Assembly: GCF_000422805.1 (NCBI RefSeq)
Contig: NZ_KE383923.1
Coordinates: 257,296-321,295, forward strand
Source of the DNA: Nocardioides halotolerans DSM 19273
GTDB lineage: Bacteria > Actinomycetota > Actinomycetes > Propionibacteriales > Nocardioidaceae
DNA: 64,000 bases
Direction: 5' to 3'
Positions 17,025-26,006 of the stretch are shown here, piece by piece; the stretch's first letter is position 1; every line of letters begins with the position of its first letter. The notes under the pieces are model-generated. The model saw nothing but the letters and a program-made list of their open reading frames with translations. It did no database searches and was not told the origin of the DNA. Both the position numbers and the translations under genes were made by a program.

Positions 17025-18236
17025 GTGACCGTCGTAGACACCCACACCCAGACCGAGGCCGAGGCCCCGAGCAAGGCCCAGTCCCGGCCCGAGGGCCCGA
17101 CGGCCCACCTGAGCCGCGAGGACTTCGAGGCGATCGGCGCCGAGCTCGACGCGATCCGCCAGCGGGTCATCGCGAGCCGCGGCGAGCGCGACGCGGCGTA
17201 CATCCGGCGCGTGATCGCCGCCCAGCGCGCCCTGGAGCTCGGCGGCCGCGTGGTCCTGCTGGCCGGCAAGCGCCGCTCGGCGTGGTGGGTCGGCACGGTC
17301 AGCCTCTCGCTGGCCAAGATCCTCGAGAACATGGAGATCGGGCACAACGTGCTCCACGGCCAGTGGGACTGGATGCGCGACCCGAAGATCCACTCCTCCA
17401 CCTGGGACTGGGACCACTCCTCCCCGCCCGAGCAATGGAAGCGCGCCCACAACGAGACCCATCACAAGTACACCAACATCGTCGGCAAGGACAACGACCT
17501 CGGCTACGGCATCATGCGGGTCGCCGAGGAGCAGGAGTGGCAGCCCCGCCACCTCGCCCAGCCGTTCTGGAACTTCGTGACGGCCTGCATCTTCGAGTGG
17601 GGCATCACGATGTACGACGCCGACCTCGGCGAGGCGATCCGCGGCAAGCGCGGCATGCCCGACGAGACGAAGGTCCGGCTGCGGCAGGCGCTGCGCAAGG
17701 CCGGCAAGCAGGCAGCGAAGGACTACGTCGTCCACCCGGCCCTCTCCGGCCGCGGTTTCCGCCGTACGCTCGCCGCCAACGCCGTCGCGAACCTGACCCG
17801 CAACGTGTGGAGCCACTCGGTGATCATGTGCGGGCACTTCCCCGAGGGTGTGGAGACCTTCGAGCTCGAGTCGCTCGACGAGAACGAGACCAGGGGCGAG
17901 TGGTACGTCCGCCAGATGCTCGGCTCCGCCGACATCTCGGGCAGCCCGTTCATGCACCTGATGACCGGCAACCTCTCCCACCAGATCGAGCACCACTGCT
18001 TCCCCGACCTGCCGAGCAACCGCTACCGCGAGATCGCTCCCGAGGTCGAGGACCTCTTCCAGCGCTACGGGCTCAGTTACAACACCCGGCCGCTGGTGCG
18101 ACAGGTGGGCTCCGCCTGGCACCGCGTGCTGCGCCTGTCGTTCCCCAACGGCTGGCTCGAGGAGACCAGCCGGAGCAACCTCGGTGGCCAGCTCAAGAAG
18201 CTCGGCCGGATGGTGCGAAGCAAGCCGGTCGGCTAG
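17025..18236 (+). CDS. Fatty acid desaturase (membrane di-iron, DesA3-like)
   Basis: Membrane acyl-lipid/acyl-CoA desaturase of 403 aa. Three histidine boxes are present: 'HNVLHG' (107-112), 'HNETHH' (142-147) and 'HQIEHH' (about 325-330), which hold the di-iron centre. Hydrophobic segments around 78-100 and 190-205 fit membrane insertion. GTG 17025 follows CACGGAGG with a 4-nt spacer; a longer opening in the same frame has no ribosome site. Reductase partners (ferredoxin or ferredoxin reductase) are not adjacent. Likely introduces a double bond to adjust membrane fluidity. Confidence 0.87.
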   Translation: MTVVDTHTQTEAEAPSKAQSRPEGPTAHLSREDFEAIGAELDAIRQRVIASRGERDAAYIRRVIAAQRALELGGRVVLLAGKRRSAWWVGTVSLSLAKILENMEIGHNVLHGQWDWMRDPKIHSSTWDWDHSSPPEQWKRAHNETHHKYTNIVGKDNDLGYGIMRVAEEQEWQPRHLAQPFWNFVTACIFEWGITMYDADLGEAIRGKRGMPDETKVRLRQALRKAGKQAAKDYVVHPALSGRGFRRTLAANAVANLTRNVWSHSVIMCGHFPEGVETFELESLDENETRGEWYVRQMLGSADISGSPFMHLMTGNLSHQIEHHCFPDLPSNRYREIAPEVEDLFQRYGLSYNTRPLVRQVGSAWHRVLRLSFPNGWLEETSRSNLGGQLKKLGRMVRSKPVG

Positions 18237-18254
18237 GTCCTCCGCCGAGCGACG

Positions 18255-19166
18255 TCAGCGGACCTCGATGTGGGACGTGACGCTGATGAGTCCTCCTCGA
18301 CAGTCGCCGCCCCGGCCGGCGCACATCGGGATCTCGACCGTGAGGCGGTGAGATCCGGGCCTCAGCACCAGGCCCGCGCGAGGGATGGGTGAGGTCGCGA
18401 CGTCCTCCGAGTCGAGTCGGTAGCGGAGCTCGTCGGCGCACGGCCCGAGTGTCGTCCACGCGACCGGGCCGGTTGCGGACAAGGTGACGTGACCCCCTTC
18501 GGGGAAGACCCTGTAGTTGCGCCCGTCCTGGAAGAGCAGCGCCGCCGTCCCGTAGCAGGGGTTGGTCGACGCGTTGTCGGTCGGGCTCCAGCGGACCGGA
18601 TCGACGAACGTGCAGGCCCCTGAGGTGGCGGCGGGTTGCCCGGGTTCGCACGCGCCGTCGACGAGGTTGCGGCCGTTGATCGGCTGCTCGAGCACCACGT
18701 CGTACGGTGCCCCGGGGTGCCCGACGCAGTCGTAGACGACGCCGGGTTCGAGTCGAGCAACCGACAGCCTCACCACGATCCGGGATGCCTCGTAGGTGAT
18801 CACGGGCGGGTCGATTGGGCCGTTCTCGCCGCACGAGTAGCGGGAGACGAGCACGCTGAACGACGTGGTCGTCGCGCCGAGCTCCCGCGGGTCCTCGACG
18901 ACCCATGTCGCGGGGTCGCCAGCAGGTGCATCTCGCTGACCAATCGTCGATGGTGGCGTCGCGTCGGGATCGCCGCCGGTGAAGGCTGTTGCCGCGACGC
19001 CGATCACGGCCACCGCGACAGAGCCAGCCAGCGCTGCACCCACTACCCGGCGACGGCCGCGACGTGCGCGTCGCGCACGCTCGAGCAGGTCGGTCGGCGG
19101 CCGCGTCGAAAGGTCGTCCTCCGACCGCGCGCGTTCTGCCAGCACTTGGAGCTCGAAGACGTTCAT
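18255..19166 (-). CDS. Single-pass membrane protein paired with ECF sigma factor
   Basis: 303 aa. The N-terminal cytoplasmic part (1-47, ending in a basic '[11 protein letters not shown]' stop) is followed by one transmembrane segment (about 45-65) and an extracytoplasmic domain rich in Cys pairs ('YSCGENGP', 'YDCVGHPG', 'GACEPGQP', 'NPCYG', 'GPCADEL', 'MCAGRGGDCRGG'). It starts inside the stop of the sigma gene (ATGA). Position and layout suggest an anti-sigma or sensory role, but no zinc-binding anti-sigma motif (HxxxCxxC) is visible. Confidence 0.6.
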   Translation of the reverse strand: MNVFELQVLAERARSEDDLSTRPPTDLLERARRARRGRRRVVGAALAGSVAVAVIGVAATAFTGGDPDATPPSTIGQRDAPAGDPATWVVEDPRELGATTTSFSVLVSRYSCGENGPIDPPVITYEASRIVVRLSVARLEPGVVYDCVGHPGAPYDVVLEQPINGRNLVDGACEPGQPAATSGACTFVDPVRWSPTDNASTNPCYGTAALLFQDGRNYRVFPEGGHVTLSATGPVAWTTLGPCADELRYRLDSEDVATSPIPRAGLVLRPGSHRLTVEIPMCAGRGGDCRGGLISVTSHIEVR

Positions 19167-19660
19167 CTGGACTCCTCTCGGACGTGCGCCGGATCGATGC
19201 TGGCCAGCGCTCGTGACACCCGGCTCTTGACCGTGCCGACCGCCACCCCCAGGGCGTCTGCCGTCTGCTGCTCGGTCAGGTCGGCGACGAACCTCAGCAC
19301 GAGGACTGCTCGGTGGTCCGGGCTGAGCCCGCGCAGGACGCGGCTCAGATCGGCGCGGGCGCCGACTGCCAGCGTGAAGTCGTCGGTCTCCTCCTCGGGC
19401 AGCTGGTCGGTGGACTGCTCCCGGTGCCAACGTCGCCCCAGCGCCTTGTTCCTCGTGTTGACCAGCACTCGGTAGACGTAGGCGTCGGCGCGATCAGCCG
19501 CCTGCACCCGCGACCAGGAGCGGTAGCAGCGGAGCAGGGCCGTCTGCACGAAGTCCTCGGCCTCGGGTTGCGGGCTGCCGAGGTAGATGGCCGTGCGCAC
19601 CAACGAGCTCCATCGAGCGGCCACGAACGCCGAGAAGTCCTCGTCGTCGGTGGTGGCCAC
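19163..19660 (-). CDS. SigE-family ECF RNA polymerase sigma factor
   Basis: ECF sigma factor of about 165 aa. Region 2: 'FSAFVAARWSSLVRTAIYLG' and 'AEDFVQTALLRCYRSWSRV'. Region 4: 'GLSPDHRAVLVLRFVADLTE' and 'ALGVAVGTVKSRVSRALASI'. I chose GTG 19660, which opens directly before the conserved 'ATTDDEDFSAF'; GTG 19732 would add 24 residues lacking conservation. Overlaps its downstream membrane partner by ATGA. Same architecture as the pair at 33896-35058. Confidence 0.87.
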   Translation of the reverse strand: MATTDDEDFSAFVAARWSSLVRTAIYLGSPQPEAEDFVQTALLRCYRSWSRVQAADRADAYVYRVLVNTRNKALGRRWHREQSTDQLPEEETDDFTLAVGARADLSRVLRGLSPDHRAVLVLRFVADLTEQQTADALGVAVGTVKSRVSRALASIDPAHVREESR

Positions 19661-19773
19661 ACTCAGAGGATCCCCTGAACCCACCGAAAGGTTCCGTCCG
19701 GCTGAGGATCCGCTCTTGGCGGAGGACGTCACGCACGCAAGCCCCCCGCCGAGCGGCCCCCTAGGGTGACGTC

Positions 19774-20799
19774 GTGCGCGCAGTGGTCTTCGAGGCTTTC
19801 GGCGAGACGCCGGAGCTGACCGAGACGCCCGACCCGGCCTGCCCGCCCGACGGGGTGGTCATCGCCGTCGAGGCGACGGGGCTGTGCCGCAGCGACTGGC
19901 ACGGCTGGATGGGCCACGACCCCGGCATCGCGCTGCCGCACGTGCCCGGCCACGAGCTGGCCGGAACCGTCGTCGAGACCGGTCCCGGCGTGCGCCGGTG
20001 GGCGGTGGGCGACCGGGTGACGACGCCGTTCGTGCTCGCCTGCGGTCGCTGCGGCTCGTGTGCGCGCGGCGACGGCCACGTCTGCGAGGACCAGCGCCAG
20101 CCCGGGTTCACCCAGTGGGGCTCCTTCGCCGAGCTCGTCGCACTCCCCCGGGCCGACCTCAACCTCGTCCGGCTCCCTGAGTCGGTGCCGTCCGACGTCG
20201 CCGCGAGCCTCGGCTGCCGCTTCGCCACGGCCTACCGCGCGGTCGTGCACGTCGGCCGGGTGCGGGCCGGCGAGACGCTGGTCGTCCACGGCTGCGGAGG
20301 CGTCGGGCTGTCTGCGGTGATGGTCGCGGTCGCGCTCGGCGCCCGGGTCCTCGCGGTCGACCCGGACCCGGCCTCGCTGGCGCTGGCAGAGCGGCTGGGC
20401 GCGACACCGGTGGCCGTCGGCGACCTGGACGGCAGCGCCGATGCGTCGCTCGACGCGTTCGGCAGCCGTACGTCGCTCGCGGCGTCCATCGCGTGCCTGC
20501 GGCCGCGCGGCCGGCACGTGCAGGTCGGGCTGCTCGGTGGCGACGACGCCGCTCCGCCGGTCGACCTCGGCAGGGTGCTCGCACTGGAGCTCCAGCTGCT
20601 CGGCAGCCACGGCATGCCGGTCTCCGACTACCCCGAGCTGCTCTCGCAGGTCGCGGCGGGGACCCTCGACCCGGGCCTGCTCCTCCGCGACCGGATCGGG
20701 CTTGCCGACGCGGGCGACCGGCTCGCGGCGCTCGGACGGCCCGGCGCCGGGGCGGGCGGTACGACGGTCATCCTGCCGGGTGCCTGGGCCCCACCGTAG
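19774..20799 (+). CDS. Zinc-dependent alcohol dehydrogenase
   Basis: Zinc-containing MDR enzyme of 341 aa. Catalytic zinc ligands 'GLCRSDWHGW' (Cys, about 37) and 'PGHELAG' (His-Glu), structural zinc cluster 'CGRCGSCARGDGHVC' (about 90-104). The NAD-binding Rossmann turn is the degenerate 'VHGCGGVGLSAVMVAVAL' (about 170-187). GTG start. Substrate not evident; sequence style is that of actinobacterial short alcohol or polyol dehydrogenases. Followed after 10 bp by a methyltransferase on the same strand, possibly co-transcribed. Confidence 0.88.
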   Translation: MRAVVFEAFGETPELTETPDPACPPDGVVIAVEATGLCRSDWHGWMGHDPGIALPHVPGHELAGTVVETGPGVRRWAVGDRVTTPFVLACGRCGSCARGDGHVCEDQRQPGFTQWGSFAELVALPRADLNLVRLPESVPSDVAASLGCRFATAYRAVVHVGRVRAGETLVVHGCGGVGLSAVMVAVALGARVLAVDPDPASLALAERLGATPVAVGDLDGSADASLDAFGSRTSLAASIACLRPRGRHVQVGLLGGDDAAPPVDLGRVLALELQLLGSHGMPVSDYPELLSQVAAGTLDPGLLLRDRIGLADAGDRLAALGRPGAGAGGTTVILPGAWAPP

Positions 20800-20809
20800 G
20801 GTCGAACGG

Positions 20810-21382
20810 GTGAGTGAGCTGTGGGACGCCGAGGCCGCGAGGTTCGACGACGAGCCCGACCACGGCCTGCGTGACCCGGCGACACGTGCGGCGTGGCTGG
20901 AGCTGCTCACCGCGCACCTGCCGGCAGCGCCCGCGCGGGTGGCCGACCTCGGGTGCGGCACCGGCACGCTGAGCGTGCTGATGGCGGACGCCGGGCACGT
21001 CGTCGACGGCGTCGACTTCTCGCCGGAGATGGTCGCGCGGGCCCGCGAGAAGGGCGCCGACCGGTCCGGGGTCACGTTCGCGGTGGCCGACGCCGGCAGG
21101 CCGCCGCTCGAGCCCGGGCGGTACGCCGCGGTGCTCTGCCGGCACGTCCTGTGGGCGCTGCCCGACAAGGCGGCCGCGCTCGCGCGCTGGGTCGACCTGC
21201 TCCACGACGACGGTCGGCTCGTCCTCGTCGAGGGGTCGTGGCACACCGGCGCCGGGCTCACCGCCGCGGAGACGGAGGAGCTCCTCCGATCCGCGGGGCG
21301 CGCGCCCGCGACGTACCGCCTCGACGACCCGGTCCTGTGGGGCGGGCCGATCACCGACGAGCGCTACCTCGTCGTGGCCTGA
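20810..21382 (+). CDS. Class I SAM-dependent methyltransferase
   Basis: Methyltransferase of 190 aa. SAM motif I 'VADLGCGTGTLSVLMADAG' (about 42-60), acidic post-I 'VDGVDFSPEMV', motif IV region 'YAAVLCRHVLWALPDKAAAL'. GTG 20810 is ten bases after the dehydrogenase stop. The substrate cannot be read from the sequence. Its 3' end overlaps the convergent TOBE-regulator gene by 19 bp. Confidence 0.82.
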   Translation: MSELWDAEAARFDDEPDHGLRDPATRAAWLELLTAHLPAAPARVADLGCGTGTLSVLMADAGHVVDGVDFSPEMVARAREKGADRSGVTFAVADAGRPPLEPGRYAAVLCRHVLWALPDKAAALARWVDLLHDDGRLVLVEGSWHTGAGLTAAETEELLRSAGRAPATYRLDDPVLWGGPITDERYLVVA

Positions 21383-21756
21383 CCGACCTCGACGATCACG
21401 TTGGTCGCCTTGACCACCGCCGTCGCGGGGCGGCCGACCTCGAGCCCCAGCTCGTCGGCGGCGTCGCGGCTCATGAGCGAGACGATGCGGTAGTCGCCAC
21501 AGGCGAGCTCGACCTGGGCCATCACACCGTCGCGCTTGACCGCGACCACGATGCCGGTCATCCGGTTGCGGGCGCTCGAGGTCGATGACGAGCCGGCCAG
21601 CGACGCGATCAGCGGGGCGAGCTCGTCGGCGGGCAGCACGCGCTGGTTGTGCTGGCGTTGGAAGGTGACGCGCCCCTCGGCCTCCCAGCGGCGCAGGGTG
21701 TCGACGCTGACCCCGACCGCCTGGGCCACCTCGCCGATCCGCAGGTACTCCGCCAC
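21364..21756 (-). CDS. MerR-like HTH plus TOBE (Mop) domain regulator, molybdate-linked
   Basis: 130 aa. Residues 1-55 are an excisionase/MerR-type HTH ('YLRIGEVAQAVGVSVDTLRR', 'EGRVTFQRQHNQRVLP'), and residues 65-130 a molybdopterin-binding-type TOBE domain ('ARNRMTGIVVAVKRDGVMAQ', 'AVVKATNVIVEVG'). It ends the modABC operon, ten bases after modC. A natural reading is a molybdate-sensing regulator of this operon, in place of ModE; the palindrome before modA is its likely target. Family members of this two-domain form are often annotated simply as HTH-TOBE proteins. Confidence 0.85.
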   Translation of the reverse strand: MAEYLRIGEVAQAVGVSVDTLRRWEAEGRVTFQRQHNQRVLPADELAPLIASLAGSSSTSSARNRMTGIVVAVKRDGVMAQVELACGDYRIVSLMSRDAADELGLEVGRPATAVVKATNVIVEVGQATTR

Positions 21757-21766
21757 GTGCCGCAGC

Positions 21767-22825
21767 CTAAGCGGCCCGGTAGACGGCGACCTCGGTCGCC
21801 TTGACGGAGAACGTCGCCACCAGCCCGGTCACCAGGTCGAGCTCGGCAGCGGCCTGGACGGTGACGTCGGCGTGCAGCGGGCCGGCGTGCACGCGCACCA
21901 GGTCGGCCAGCGGCTCGATCTCGGTGATCGTCACCTCGAACGCGTTGCGGGGGCTGCCCTCGACGGCCTCCCGGTAGACCGCCACGGCCGCGGGCCGGAA
22001 CGTCGCGATGGCGCGCTCCCCCGCCGCCGGCGGGTCCCCGACCACCAAGCCGTGCACCCGCAGCCCCTCGGCGGTCTCGACGCTGCCGTCGCGCCAGGTG
22101 CCCGCCACGAGGTTGAGCCCGGCGAGCCGCGCGGCGAACGGGCTGCGGGGCCGCGAGAGCACGTCGGCACTCGGGCCCTGCTCGACCACCCGCCCGTCGG
22201 CGAGCACCACGACGCGGTCGGCGAGCAGGAGGGCGTCGAGCGGGTCGTGCGTCACCACGATCGCGGTGCGCTCGGCGAGGACCCGCCGCAGCGTCTGCCG
22301 CAGGGCCGGCAGGACGGCGACGTCGAGGGCAGCGAGCGGCTCGTCGAGCATGAGCAGCGCGGGCTCCGCCGCCAGCGCCCGCGCCACGGCGACCCGCTGC
22401 GCCTGCCCGCCGGAGAGCTGCCCCGGCCGCCGCGCGGAGAGCTCGCTGACCCCGACCTCGTCGAGCCAGCGCCGGGCGTCGCGCCGAGCGGTCGCGCGCG
22501 GCGCACCAGCGCTGCGCGGGCCGAACGCGACGTTCTCCAGCGCGTCGAGGTGGGGGAAGAGCAGCGGCTCCTGCCCGAGGAGGGCGGTACGCCGCGCGTG
22601 CGGCGCGACCCGGACGCCGGACCGCCCGGGGCCGACGTCGGTGAGCACCCTGCCGTCGAGCACGACGCGGCCGGCGTCCGGCGTCACGAGGCCGGCCACG
22701 ACGCCCAGCGCGGTCGACTTGCCCGAGCCGTTCGGGCCGAGCACGGCCAGCGTCTCGCCGCTGTGCACCTCGAGCGCGAGGTCGACTCCCCGCTCGCCCA
22801 CGACGCAGGACAGCTCGAGGCTCAC
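21767..22825 (-). CDS. modC: Molybdate ABC transporter ATP-binding protein ModC
   Basis: ATPase of the molybdate/tungstate importer, 352 aa. Walker A '[11 protein letters not shown]' (about 28-38), Q-loop '[13 protein letters not shown]', signature '[15 protein letters not shown]' (about 132-146), Walker B '[12 protein letters not shown]', switch His in 'IVVTHDP'. The C-terminal third holds a ModC-type TOBE domain ('[20 protein letters not shown]'). GTG 22825 overlaps the modB stop (GTGA). Energises ModB at the membrane for oxyanion import. Confidence 0.92.
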   Translation of the reverse strand: MSLELSCVVGERGVDLALEVHSGETLAVLGPNGSGKSTALGVVAGLVTPDAGRVVLDGRVLTDVGPGRSGVRVAPHARRTALLGQEPLLFPHLDALENVAFGPRSAGAPRATARRDARRWLDEVGVSELSARRPGQLSGGQAQRVAVARALAAEPALLMLDEPLAALDVAVLPALRQTLRRVLAERTAIVVTHDPLDALLLADRVVVLADGRVVEQGPSADVLSRPRSPFAARLAGLNLVAGTWRDGSVETAEGLRVHGLVVGDPPAAGERAIATFRPAAVAVYREAVEGSPRNAFEVTITEIEPLADLVRVHAGPLHADVTVQAAAELDLVTGLVATFSVKATEVAVYRAA

Positions 22826-23628
22826 AGCACTCCCCTGCTCTGCCGGGCCAGCCCGATGACCAGCACCGCGACGACGACCAGCACCAGCGCGAGCGCGACC
22901 GCGGCGTCGGGGTCGGTCTCGCGCTGCAGGTAGATCTCCAGCGGCAGCGTCCGGGTCCGCCCCTGCAGGCTGCCCGCGAACGTGATCGTCGCGCCGAACT
23001 CGCCCAGCGACCGCGCGAAGGCGAGCACCGCGCCCGACAGCAGCCCGGGCAGCACGAGCGGCAGCGTGATCCGGCGGAAGACCGTCGTCGGGCCGGCCCC
23101 CAGCGAGGCGGCGACGACCTCGTAGCGCTGGCCCGCGGTACGCAGCGCGCCCTCCATCGACACGACCAGGAACGGCAGCGCCACGAACGTCTGCGCCAGG
23201 ACGACCGCCACCGTCGAGAAGGCCACCTGCACCCCGAGCGCGTCGAGTTCCGACCCGAGCAGACCTCGACGCCCGAACGTGTATAGGAGCGCGAGCCCCC
23301 CGACCACCGGCGGCAGCACGAGGGGCAGCAGCACCAGCGACCGCAGCACGGCGGCGCCACGGAACTGCCGGCGGGCCAGCACCACCGCCATCGGGACCCC
23401 GAAGGCGATGCAGAGGCTGGTGCTCGCGGCCGACGTCTTCAGGCTCAGCCAGAACGCCGCGCGAGACCCCTCGGACGTGATCAGGTCGCCGAAGTGGCTC
23501 CAATCGACCTTCGCCACGATCGCCACGAGCGGGAGCAGCACGAACGCCGCCCCGACCACCGCCGGGACGTAGAGCCACCGGGGCAGGCCGACGGGCCGCT
23601 CCGCGCGGGTGCGCTCACGGGCGGCCAA
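22822..23628 (-). CDS. modB: Molybdate ABC transporter permease ModB
   Basis: Integral membrane permease of 268 aa with about six membrane segments. The ATPase-coupling EAA loop is '[20 protein letters not shown]' near residues 178-198, followed by the molybdate-permease pattern '[20 protein letters not shown]'. The start must be TTG 23628: it is the only start before the conserved region and has GGGAGGG eight bases upstream. It overlaps the modA end by 14 nt. Confidence 0.9.
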   Translation of the reverse strand: MAARERTRAERPVGLPRWLYVPAVVGAAFVLLPLVAIVAKVDWSHFGDLITSEGSRAAFWLSLKTSAASTSLCIAFGVPMAVVLARRQFRGAAVLRSLVLLPLVLPPVVGGLALLYTFGRRGLLGSELDALGVQVAFSTVAVVLAQTFVALPFLVVSMEGALRTAGQRYEVVAASLGAGPTTVFRRITLPLVLPGLLSGAVLAFARSLGEFGATITFAGSLQGRTRTLPLEIYLQRETDPDAAVALALVLVVVAVLVIGLARQSRGVL

Positions 23629-24382
23629 AGCCCGCCCTCCCCAGCGCGCCCTGGCCGGTGTCGCTCAGCACGAGGTCCACGAACTCCTGGGCGAGCTCCC
23701 CGTCCTCCGCCTCCTCGAGCACCACGATCGGGTAGGTGTTGACCACCTCACCGGACTCGGGGAACGGCACGCCGTGCACCGCGCCGCCCGCCGCGGTCAC
23801 GTCGGTGACGTAGACGAGACCGGCGTCCGCCTCGCCGGAGGTCACCTTCGCGAGCACGTCGGTGACCGACTGCTCCTCGCTCACCGGGCTCAGCGTCACC
23901 CCGGCCGCCTCCTCGGCCTTGACCGTCGCCGCTCCGCACGGCACCTCGGGCGCGCAGACCACGACGTTGACGCCGTCACCCGCCAGGTCGGCGAACGACG
24001 TGATCGCGGCCGGATTGTCCGGCGGCGTGACGATCTCGAGGGTGTTGGTCGCGAACACCTGCGGGTCGCCCGCCTGCAGCCCGGCAGCGGTCAGCTTGTC
24101 CATGGTGGCCTGGTCGGCGGACGCGAACACGTCGGCCGGCGCGCCCTCCTGCAGCTGCGCGACGAGGTCGGACGACCCGCCGAAGCTGAGCTCGACCTCG
24201 ACGCCCTCGTGCTGCTCCTCGAACTCCCTCGCGAGATCGGTGAACGTCGCGGTCAGCGAGGCGGCGGCGTAGACCGTGACCGTGCGACCCCCGTCGCCGC
24301 CGGAGTCGCCGCACGCGGCGACCGACGCCAGCGAGAGGAGCAGGGCGACGCCCGACGAGGCGGCTCGGCGACGCGAGGGCAT
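23615..24382 (-). CDS. modA: Molybdate-binding lipoprotein ModA
   Basis: Substrate-binding lipoprotein of 255 aa. Signal peptide with lipobox 'SVAAC' (Cys at about 25). Oxyanion-binding pattern: '[20 protein letters not shown]', '[20 protein letters not shown]' and '[14 protein letters not shown]', characteristic of ModA. ATG 24382 begins a proper signal peptide; the TTG at 24412 would add ten residues overlapping the operator. First gene of modABC plus HTH-TOBE. Divergent from an MFS transporter gene. Confidence 0.92.
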   Translation of the reverse strand: MPSRRRAASSGVALLLSLASVAACGDSGGDGGRTVTVYAAASLTATFTDLAREFEEQHEGVEVELSFGGSSDLVAQLQEGAPADVFASADQATMDKLTAAGLQAGDPQVFATNTLEIVTPPDNPAAITSFADLAGDGVNVVVCAPEVPCGAATVKAEEAAGVTLSPVSEEQSVTDVLAKVTSGEADAGLVYVTDVTAAGGAVHGVPFPESGEVVNTYPIVVLEEAEDGELAQEFVDLVLSDTGQGALGRAGFGRP

Positions 24383-24402
24383 GGCCCCATCGAAGCACAA
24401 AC

Positions 24403-24421
24403 ACCTAGGCAATACCTAGGT
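24403..24421. promoter_or_regulatory. Palindromic operator candidate before modA
   Basis: ACCTAGG (24403-24409), caata, CCTAGGT (24415-24421): a perfect 7-bp inverted repeat with a 5-bp spacer, 21 bp before the modA ATG. Each arm itself contains CCTAGG. It does not match the ModE consensus I know, so the operon's own HTH-TOBE protein is the likeliest binder. Confidence 0.6.
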
Positions 24422-24483
24422 CTCGTCTCGGCCTCCGTCGCGCGGAGAACCGGGTGGCGGTGGTCTGCGATGCTGGTTGCCCG

Positions 24484-25956
24484 ATGCAACCATCACTGCT
24501 GAGCCGGCTGCGTGGCCGCCGCGAGATCACCTTCGCCGTGCTCGCGGTCGCCGCGTCGTCGTTCGCGCTCCTGCAGTCGCTGATCGTGCCGGTGCTGGCC
24601 ACGATCCAGGTCGAGTTCGAGACCTCTCAGACGACGGTGACGTGGGTGCTCACCGCCTACCTGCTCTCGGCCTCCATCTGCACCCCGCTCCTCGGACGGC
24701 TCGGCGACGTGGTCGGCAAGGTCCGGATGCTGGTGATCGCGCTCGTCGTCCTCTCGCTGGGCTCGCTGGCCGCCGCGCTGGCCCCCAGCATCGGCTGGCT
24801 GATCGCGGCGCGGGCCCTGCAGGGCGTCGGCGGCGGCGTGCTGCCGCTGTCGTTCGGGATCATCCGCGACGAGTTCCGCGAGCGGATGACGATGGCGCTC
24901 AGCGTCATCGCGTCGCTCACCGCGGTCGGCTTCGGTGTCGGCATCGTGGTGGCCGGGCCGATCGTGGACTCGCTCGGCTACCGCGGGCTCTTCTGGCTGC
25001 CGATGGCGGTCACGCTGGTCGCCGCGGAGGCGGCCCTGCTCTTCGTCCCCGAGTCACCGGTGCGCACGCCCGCCCGGCTGCCGGTCCTGCCGGCGGTGCT
25101 GCTGACCGGCTGGCTGGTGACGCTGCTGCTCGGCCTGAGCGAGGGCAACCACTGGGGCTGGACGTCGGCCACGGTGCTCGGCCTGTTCGCGGTCGCAGCG
25201 GTGCTGGCCGCGGCGTGGGTCGCGGTGGAGGTGCGGGTGCCGGTGCCGCTGATCGACATGCACATGATGAGGCGCCGCGGGGTGTGGACGTCCAACGTCG
25301 TCGCCGGCTGCGTGGGCTTCGGGATGTTCGCGTCGTTCGGCTTCCTCCCGCAGCTGCTCCAGACGCCTCGCGAGGCCGGCTACGGCTTCGACGCGTCGAT
25401 CTCGGAGTCGGGGCACCTGCTGCTGCCCTCGGCGGTCGCCAGCTTCCTCGTCGGGTTCACCACCTCGACCCTGATCCGCGCGGTGGGCGCCCGGCTGGTG
25501 ATCACCGTCGGGCTGGTCGTCACCGGCGCGGCGTTCGTCTCCGTCGGGCTCTTCCACGACCACACCTGGCAGCTGTACGCCGCGACGACGGTCCAGGGGA
25601 TCGGGTCCGGCCTGGTCTTCTCCAGCCTCGCCGGCGTGGTGGTGGCGTCGGTGCCGCCCGAGCAGACCGGCGTGGCCAGCGGGATGAACGCCAACATCCG
25701 CACCATCGGCGGCTCGATCGGCTCCGCGGTGATGGCCGGCATCCTCACCGCGCACGTGGGCGCCTCCGGCTTCCCGGCCGAGCGCGGCTACGAGATCGGG
25801 TTCGTGGTCCTCGGCGCGGTGATGGCGCTGGCCTCCCTCGCAGCGCTGCGGATCCCGAGGACCTTCGAGCAGCCGACGAGCGGGCACCTCGCCGACGCCG
25901 CGGACGGCGAGCTCGGCCTGGTCCCCGCCGCGGGAGCAGTGCCGCCCAGGGGCTAG
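24484..25956 (+). CDS. MFS transporter, DHA2/EmrB-like
   Basis: Integral membrane drug/metabolite exporter of 490 aa with about 14 hydrophobic segments. Motif A-like 'LLGRLGDVVGKVRMLVIALV' (about 70-90), motif C-type 'AVGFGVGIVVAGPIVD' (about 150-166). C-terminal 35 residues are polar and cytoplasmic. The ATG lies in the loop of a TGGTTGC/GCAACCA inverted repeat (24474-24492). Divergent from modA; no adjacent regulator. Substrate unknown. Confidence 0.87.
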   Translation: MQPSLLSRLRGRREITFAVLAVAASSFALLQSLIVPVLATIQVEFETSQTTVTWVLTAYLLSASICTPLLGRLGDVVGKVRMLVIALVVLSLGSLAAALAPSIGWLIAARALQGVGGGVLPLSFGIIRDEFRERMTMALSVIASLTAVGFGVGIVVAGPIVDSLGYRGLFWLPMAVTLVAAEAALLFVPESPVRTPARLPVLPAVLLTGWLVTLLLGLSEGNHWGWTSATVLGLFAVAAVLAAAWVAVEVRVPVPLIDMHMMRRRGVWTSNVVAGCVGFGMFASFGFLPQLLQTPREAGYGFDASISESGHLLLPSAVASFLVGFTTSTLIRAVGARLVITVGLVVTGAAFVSVGLFHDHTWQLYAATTVQGIGSGLVFSSLAGVVVASVPPEQTGVASGMNANIRTIGGSIGSAVMAGILTAHVGASGFPAERGYEIGFVVLGAVMALASLAALRIPRTFEQPTSGHLADAADGELGLVPAAGAVPPRG

Positions 25957-26006
25957 CGAGCACCCCAGCGGCGTAACTCCCGGCGCCGCGCCGGCGTTGT
26001 GCCGTC

